DNA of 10,278 nt, taken from positions 1-10,278 of the forward strand of contig JBFGNS010000151.1 in the NCBI GenBank assembly GCA_041574955.1. The letters are read 5' to 3'. Source of the stretch: CALZJC01 sp041574955 (lineage in GTDB: Bacteria; Acidobacteriota; Thermoanaerobaculia; Multivoradales; JAHEKO01). The notes beneath the pieces were generated by a model. It ran no database searches. It saw nothing but the letters and a program-made list of their open reading frames with translations, and was not told the DNA's origin. The position numbers and the translations under genes were made by a program. Below are positions 6,867-10,278 of the stretch, one piece after another (the first letter of the stretch is position 1; the number at the start of each line of letters is the position of its first letter).

Positions 6867-9400
6867 AGACCTCGCTATATCTGAAGAGCCTGGCGCGGGA
6901 GAGCCGCGGCTCGCGCGCCCGGCTGGCGTTCTTCGCCGCCTGCCTGTCGGTGGGGGTGGCGGCGATCGTCGCCGTCGCCGGGCTGGCCGACGGCCTCGAC
7001 CAGGGCATCCGCAGCGAGGCGCGCCGGCTGCGCGCCGGCGACCTGATGGTCGCCGGGCGCCAGCCGCTGCCGCCCGCCGCCCGCCAGCGGCTGGTCGCGC
7101 AGCCGGGCCTCGAGCTGACCGAGACCCGCGAGCTCGCCACGCTGGTGGCGGCGCCGCCGGCCGGCGGCAAGCCCGGTCCCAGCGTGCTGGTGGAACTCAA
7201 GGCGGTCGGCTCCGGCTATCCGTTCTACGGCCGGCTGGAGGTGGAGCCGGCGCGGCCCCCCGGCGAGCTGCTGGCCGGCAACGACACCGTGCTGGCCGCC
7301 CCCGAGGTGCTGCGGCGGCTGGGGCTGAGGCCGGGCGACGAGCTGCTGGTGGGAGGCGAGCCGTTCCGCATCGCGGGCCGCCTCGTGGCCGAGCCCGACC
7401 GGATCGCCATCGGCCCGTCGGTCGGACCGCGCCTGATGACCTCGCTCGCCGGTCTGGAGCGCGCCGGCCTCGAGCAGTTCGGCAGCCGCGTGTCCTACCG
7501 CACGCTGGCCAAGCTGCCGGCCAGCGGCGGCCAGGGCGAGCTCGAGCGGCTGCGCGACGAGCTGACGGAGCTGCTGGGCGAGGGCACCGGCTGGCGGGTC
7601 GAGAGCTACGCCGACGCGCTGCCCAACCTGCGGCGCGGGCTCGAGCGGCTGGAGAGCTACCTCGGCCTGGTGGCGCTGCTGTCGCTGCTGCTGGGCGGGG
7701 TCGGCGTGGCGCAGACCACTCGCGCCTGGCTGGCCGACCGCATGCCGGCGATCGCGGTGCTGCGCTGCATCGGCATGCGGCCGCGCGAGGTGACCACGCT
7801 GTATCTGCTGACCGCCGCCGCGCTCGGTCTGGCCGGCAGCCTGGTAGGCGCCGCGGCCGGCCTGGCGGTGCTGGCCGTGCTGCCGCGGCTGCTGGCCGAT
7901 CTGGTGCCGGCCGGGCTGCTCGAGGTGTGGCAGCCGGCGGCGGTGGCGCGCGGCATCGGCCTGGGTCTGGCGATCGCCGTGCTGTTCACCCTCGGCCCGC
8001 TCGACGCGGTCCGCCGCGTGCCGGCACTCGGCGTGCTGCGGCGCGACGTCGAACCGGTGCTGCCGCCGCGCTGGCTGCGGCTGGCGCTGGCCGGGGTGGT
8101 CACCGCGGGCGTCGCCGCCGCCGCCATCGTGCAGTCGCGTTCGCTCACCGACGGCCTGCTGTTCACCGGTGGGCTGGCGGTGGCCGCCGGCGTGCTCACC
8201 GGTTCGGCGCTGGTGGTGATTGCGGCCACCGGCCGGCTGGGGTCGCGGGCCGGCCCGATTTGGCTGCGCCACGGCCTCAAGGCGCTCGGCCGTCCCGGCG
8301 CCTCGACGGTGGGCGCCGCCGTCGCGCTGGGCGTCGGGGTGGTGATGGTGCTGGGGGTGCTGCTGGTCGAGCGGGGCCTCAACCAGGAGCTGCGCGCCGA
8401 GCTGCCGAGCGGCGCGCCGACCGCCTTCTTCATCGACATCCAGCCCGCCCAGTGGCCCGGCGTCGGGCGGCTGCTGGCCGACCAGGGAGCCCGCTCGATC
8501 GACTCGGTGCCGGTGGTCACCGCCCGGCTGAGCGCTATCGACGGCACGCCGGTCGCCGAGCTGGCGGCGCAGGCCGAGCCCGGCGAGGGGCGGTGGGCGC
8601 TGACCCGGGAGCAGCGTCTGACCTTCCTCGACGAGCTGCCGAGCGACAACCGGGTGGTGGCCGGCAGCCTGTGGGGCGATGCCGCGACCGCCGAGGCGAG
8701 CCTCGAGCAGGAGTTCGCGAGCGAGCTGGGAGTCGGCCTGGGCAGCCGGCTCGAGTTCGATCTTCAGGGGGTGCCGGTCGAGCTCACCGTCACCAGCCTG
8801 CGCTCGGTAGACTGGCGGACCTTCGGCATCAACTTCTTCATCGTCGCCGAGCCGGGCGCGCTGGCCGGCGCCCCGTACTACCGGCTGGCAACCGCCCGCC
8901 TGCCACCGGCCGCCGAAGCCCCGGTGCAGGACCGGCTGGCCGCCGACTACCCCAACGTCGTCCTGCTGCGCATCCGCGAGCTGCTCGAGAAGGTGGCGGC
9001 GATCTTCGGCCGGCTGGCGGCCGCCGTCGGTTGGCTGGGCGGCTTCACCGTGGTGGCCGGCACCGTCATCCTGGCGGGAGCGGTGAGCGCCAGCGCCGCG
9101 CGCCGCGGCCGCGAGATCGCTCTGCTCAAGACCCTCGGCATGAAACGCGCCACGGTGGCGGCCCGCTTCGCCGTCGAGTACGCGGTGGTGGGCGCGCTGG
9201 CCGGCGTGATCGGCGCGGCCGGCGCCAACCTGCTGGCCTGGACCGTGCTGACCCGCGGCTTCGAGGTGGGCTGGAGCCTGCGCCCGGGAGCCACCGCGGC
9301 GGCGGTCGCCGCCAGCACCCTGCTGGCCGCCGCCACCGCCGTGGCGGCCGGCTGGCGCGCCCTCGGGCAGCGCCCGCTGGCGGCCCTCAAGGCCGACTGA
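6863..9400 (+). CDS. ybbP: Large FtsX-family ABC permease, YbbP type
   Basis: 845 aa, close to E. coli YbbP (about 800). Membrane helices are predicted near residues 22-42, 263-285, 314-337, 362-380, 404-422, 431-455, 485-503, 722-742, 770-796 and 808-830, ten in total. Two FtsX-like permease domains (about 263-390 and 720-840) each carry the coupling stretch after their first helix, DRMPAIAVLRCIGMRPREV (292-310) and GREIALLKTLGMKRATV (749-765). Two large extracytoplasmic regions (about 43-260 and 505-720) separate them; the second contains SVDWRTFGINFFIV (648-661), a feature of the YbbP family. The start GTG (6863-6865) overlaps the ATPase stop by 4 bases with no separate Shine-Dalgarno, so translation is coupled. 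In E. coli YbbA, YbbP and TesA are genetically linked and thought to act together on hydrophobic molecules at the inner membrane; the substrate here is unknown. Confidence 0.92.
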
Positions 9401-9401
9401 C

Positions 9402-9428
9402 CGCGGCGGGAAACCCTCGGCCGCCGCG
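9402..9428 (+). terminator. Hairpin just after the ybbP stop codon
   Basis: CGCGGCGG (9402-9409) and CCGCCGCG (9421-9428) make a perfect 8-bp stem with an 11-base loop starting 2 bases after the stop. It lacks a T-run, so it may be a weak or Rho-assisted end signal of the ybbAP transcript rather than a full intrinsic terminator. The remainder of the gap to 9489 holds the DinB-gene Shine-Dalgarno but no clear promoter. Confidence 0.4.
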
Positions 9429-9476
9429 CTGCGTATCCAAAGCCGTCAGCACCAACAACCGAAGCAGTCCCAGCCT

Positions 9477-9483
9477 GAGGAGG
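9477..9483 (+). promoter_or_regulatory. Strong ribosome binding site of the DinB-fold gene
   Basis: GAGGAGG, 6 bases before the ATG at 9490. It fixes the start codon although the frame is open far upstream through the ybbP gene. Confidence 0.8.
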
Positions 9484-9489
9484 ATCCCC

Positions 9490-10035
9490 ATGCACAGAAA
9501 GCTCTTCGCACTGCTGGTAGTGGGCGCCATGGCGCTGGCCGTCCCGGCGCTCGCCGACAGCCACGAGTCCGGCTATCTGGCCGACTTCAAGAAGGACGTC
9601 GACGGCGCGGCCGAGAAGCTGATCGGCCTGGCCGAGGCCATGCCGGCCGACAAGTACGGCTGGCGGCCGGCCGAGGGCGTGCGCTCGGTGAGCGAGTCGT
9701 TCGTCCACGTCGCCGCCGGCAACTTCTTCTTCTCCAGCCAGTTCGGCGTGGCGATGCCGGAGGGCTTCAGCCGCGACGCCGAGCAGACGGTCACCGACAA
9801 GGCGGCCGTTATCGAGATGCTCAAGAAGTCGTTCAAGCACGTCCACCAGGCGGCGGCGGCCGCGGCGGCGATGAACCTCGACGAGCAGGTCGATTTCTTC
9901 GGCAGCAAGCGATCGAAGCGCGCCATCCTGATGATCACCGCCGGCCACGCCCACGAGCACCTCGGCCAGGCCATCGCCTACGCCCGCTCCAACGGTGTCG
10001 TACCGCCCTGGAGCCAGCCGAGCGGCGACAGCTAG
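9490..10035 (+). CDS. Secreted DinB-fold (DinB/YfiT-like) putative metal-binding protein
   Basis: 181 aa. An N-terminal signal peptide (MHRK, hydrophobic core, VPALA then Asp23) predicts cleavage after Ala22 and export. The mature part is a four-helix DinB-like domain: FKKDVDGAAEKLIGLAEAMP, DKYGWRPAEGVRSVSES, then FVHVAAGNFFF with His73, and AGHAHEHLGQAIAYAR with His153 and His157 in an HxxxH spacing. One early His plus a late HxxxH is the divalent-metal triad of this superfamily, whose better-known members are cytosolic thiol transferases or damage-induced proteins of unknown role. Exported members are frequent in Acidobacteriota and their function is not established. It stands 89 bases after ybbP in the same direction, with its own strong ribosome binding site and a hairpin after the stop, so it could be an independent unit or the tail of the ybbAP message. 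Confidence 0.88.
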   Translation: MHRKLFALLVVGAMALAVPALADSHESGYLADFKKDVDGAAEKLIGLAEAMPADKYGWRPAEGVRSVSESFVHVAAGNFFFSSQFGVAMPEGFSRDAEQTVTDKAAVIEMLKKSFKHVHQAAAAAAAMNLDEQVDFFGSKRSKRAILMITAGHAHEHLGQAIAYARSNGVVPPWSQPSGDS

Positions 10036-10057
10036 CCCGGCCCGGCGGGGCCTTCAC

Positions 10058-10086
10058 CGCGGCCGGGTGCCCGCTACCCGGCCGCG
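10058..10086 (+). terminator. Strong hairpin terminator after the DinB-fold gene
   Basis: CGCGGCCGGGT (10058-10068) and ACCCGGCCGCG (10076-10086) form a perfect 11-bp stem with a 7-base loop, 22 bases after the stop. A short TTT follows at 10093-10095 instead of a real T-run. A smaller stem, GGCCC (10039-10043) with GGGCC (10048-10052), lies between the stop and this hairpin. A transcript end here is likely. Confidence 0.65.
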
Positions 10087-10278
10087 CCCGCCTTTGCCCC
10101 CAAGCCCCCACACGCTCGACGCCACAGCGCCCCCGTAGCCACCACCGGAGGGTGCGCCAGCCGGGCGGGGGCCCGGGGCGGAGCGACATCACCCTCGCCT
10201 TTGGAGCGCAGCCCCGGCCCCACGTACGGCCAGCGCCCGGCCCGAAGCCCCGAACCCTCGAGCCCTCACACGCTCGAA
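10087..10278. other. Gene-free, GC-rich tail with repeats
   Basis: No credible gene on either strand: the one open frame (10192-9935, minus) translates to Arg/Gly/Pro-rich low-complexity sequence and overlaps the DinB-fold gene. The stretch holds a 6-bp hairpin CCGGGC-GGGG-GCCCGG (10161-10176), the octamer CGCCTTTG twice (10089-10096 and 10196-10203) and a 17-base direct repeat listed separately. It reaches the right edge, so its function and full length cannot be judged. Confidence 0.6.
10103..10277. repeat. Pair of 17-base direct repeats, 158 bases apart
   Basis: The two copies (10103-10119 and 10261-10277) differ at one base: AGCCC followed by C or T, then CACACGCTCGA. The second copy touches the right edge of the window, so it is unknown whether more copies follow. 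The copies may belong to an intergenic repeat family or a short tandem array with a 158-base period. Confidence 0.55.

Noticed and set aside
6875..8272. Long minus-strand frame of 465 codons inside ybbP, rich in Gln, His and Arg
   Set aside because: Composition is typical of the antisense of a GC-rich gene, and the plus strand has a clear membrane protein with family motifs.
9935..10192. Minus-strand frame of 85 codons at the right end
   Set aside because: Low-complexity Arg/Gly/Pro translation, no ribosome binding site, crosses the terminator hairpin and the DinB-fold gene.
10087..10278. Possible CRISPR array or att site because of the repeated 17-mer
   Set aside because: Only two copies, spaced 158 bases, with no repeat-spacer rhythm, integrase, tRNA or cas gene in the window.

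Overview
The window is very GC-rich bacterial chromosome with strong GC bias at third codon positions, so almost every gene casts long open frames on the opposite strand. It carries eight protein genes (one cut by the left edge), no RNA gene, no CRISPR array and no insertion sequence. Codon use looks uniform and nothing suggests recent transfer. The gene content (DUF1844 protein, DUF4388/PATAN protein, secreted DinB-fold protein, TesA beside YbbAP) and the composition suit Acidobacteriota or a high-GC former deltaproteobacterial lineage. This placement is an inference without a marker gene.

Layout, left to right. (1) 1-660, minus: the first 220 codons of dnaK, with its promoter and leader at 661-760. 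(2) 788-4447, minus: a tightly packed three-gene unit, read from right to left as a DUF1844 protein (3932-4447), a membrane TPR protein (2161-3951) and a DUF4388/PATAN protein with one membrane anchor (788-2161). Consecutive genes overlap by 20 and by 1 (or 4) bases. The unit runs toward dnaK, but dnaK has its own promoter. (3) 4552-5340, plus: mazG, divergent from the DUF1844 gene. (4) 5356-6084, minus: a TesA-type SGNH esterase that is predicted to be a lipoprotein. It is convergent with mazG, and one hairpin spans both stop codons. (5) 6159-9400, plus: the ABC ATPase and large permease of the YbbA-YbbP family with a 4-base overlap, divergent from tesA as in Escherichia coli. (6) 9490-10035, plus: a secreted DinB-fold protein followed by a strong hairpin. 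(7) 10036-10278: gene-free, hairpin-rich tail with a 17-base near-identical direct repeat.

How the parts work together. DnaK and MazG are housekeeping proteins (folding; nucleotide-pool cleaning). TesA plus YbbAP is a known envelope cassette, probably acting on lipids or other hydrophobic molecules at the membrane. The three-gene unit is the least understood part. Positive-inside topology puts the TPR domain of one protein and the C-terminal domain of the other on the same, outer side of the inner membrane, while the PATAN domain stays in the cytosol. That is a plausible layout for an uncharacterised envelope assembly or sensing complex, which is an inference from sequence and gene order only.
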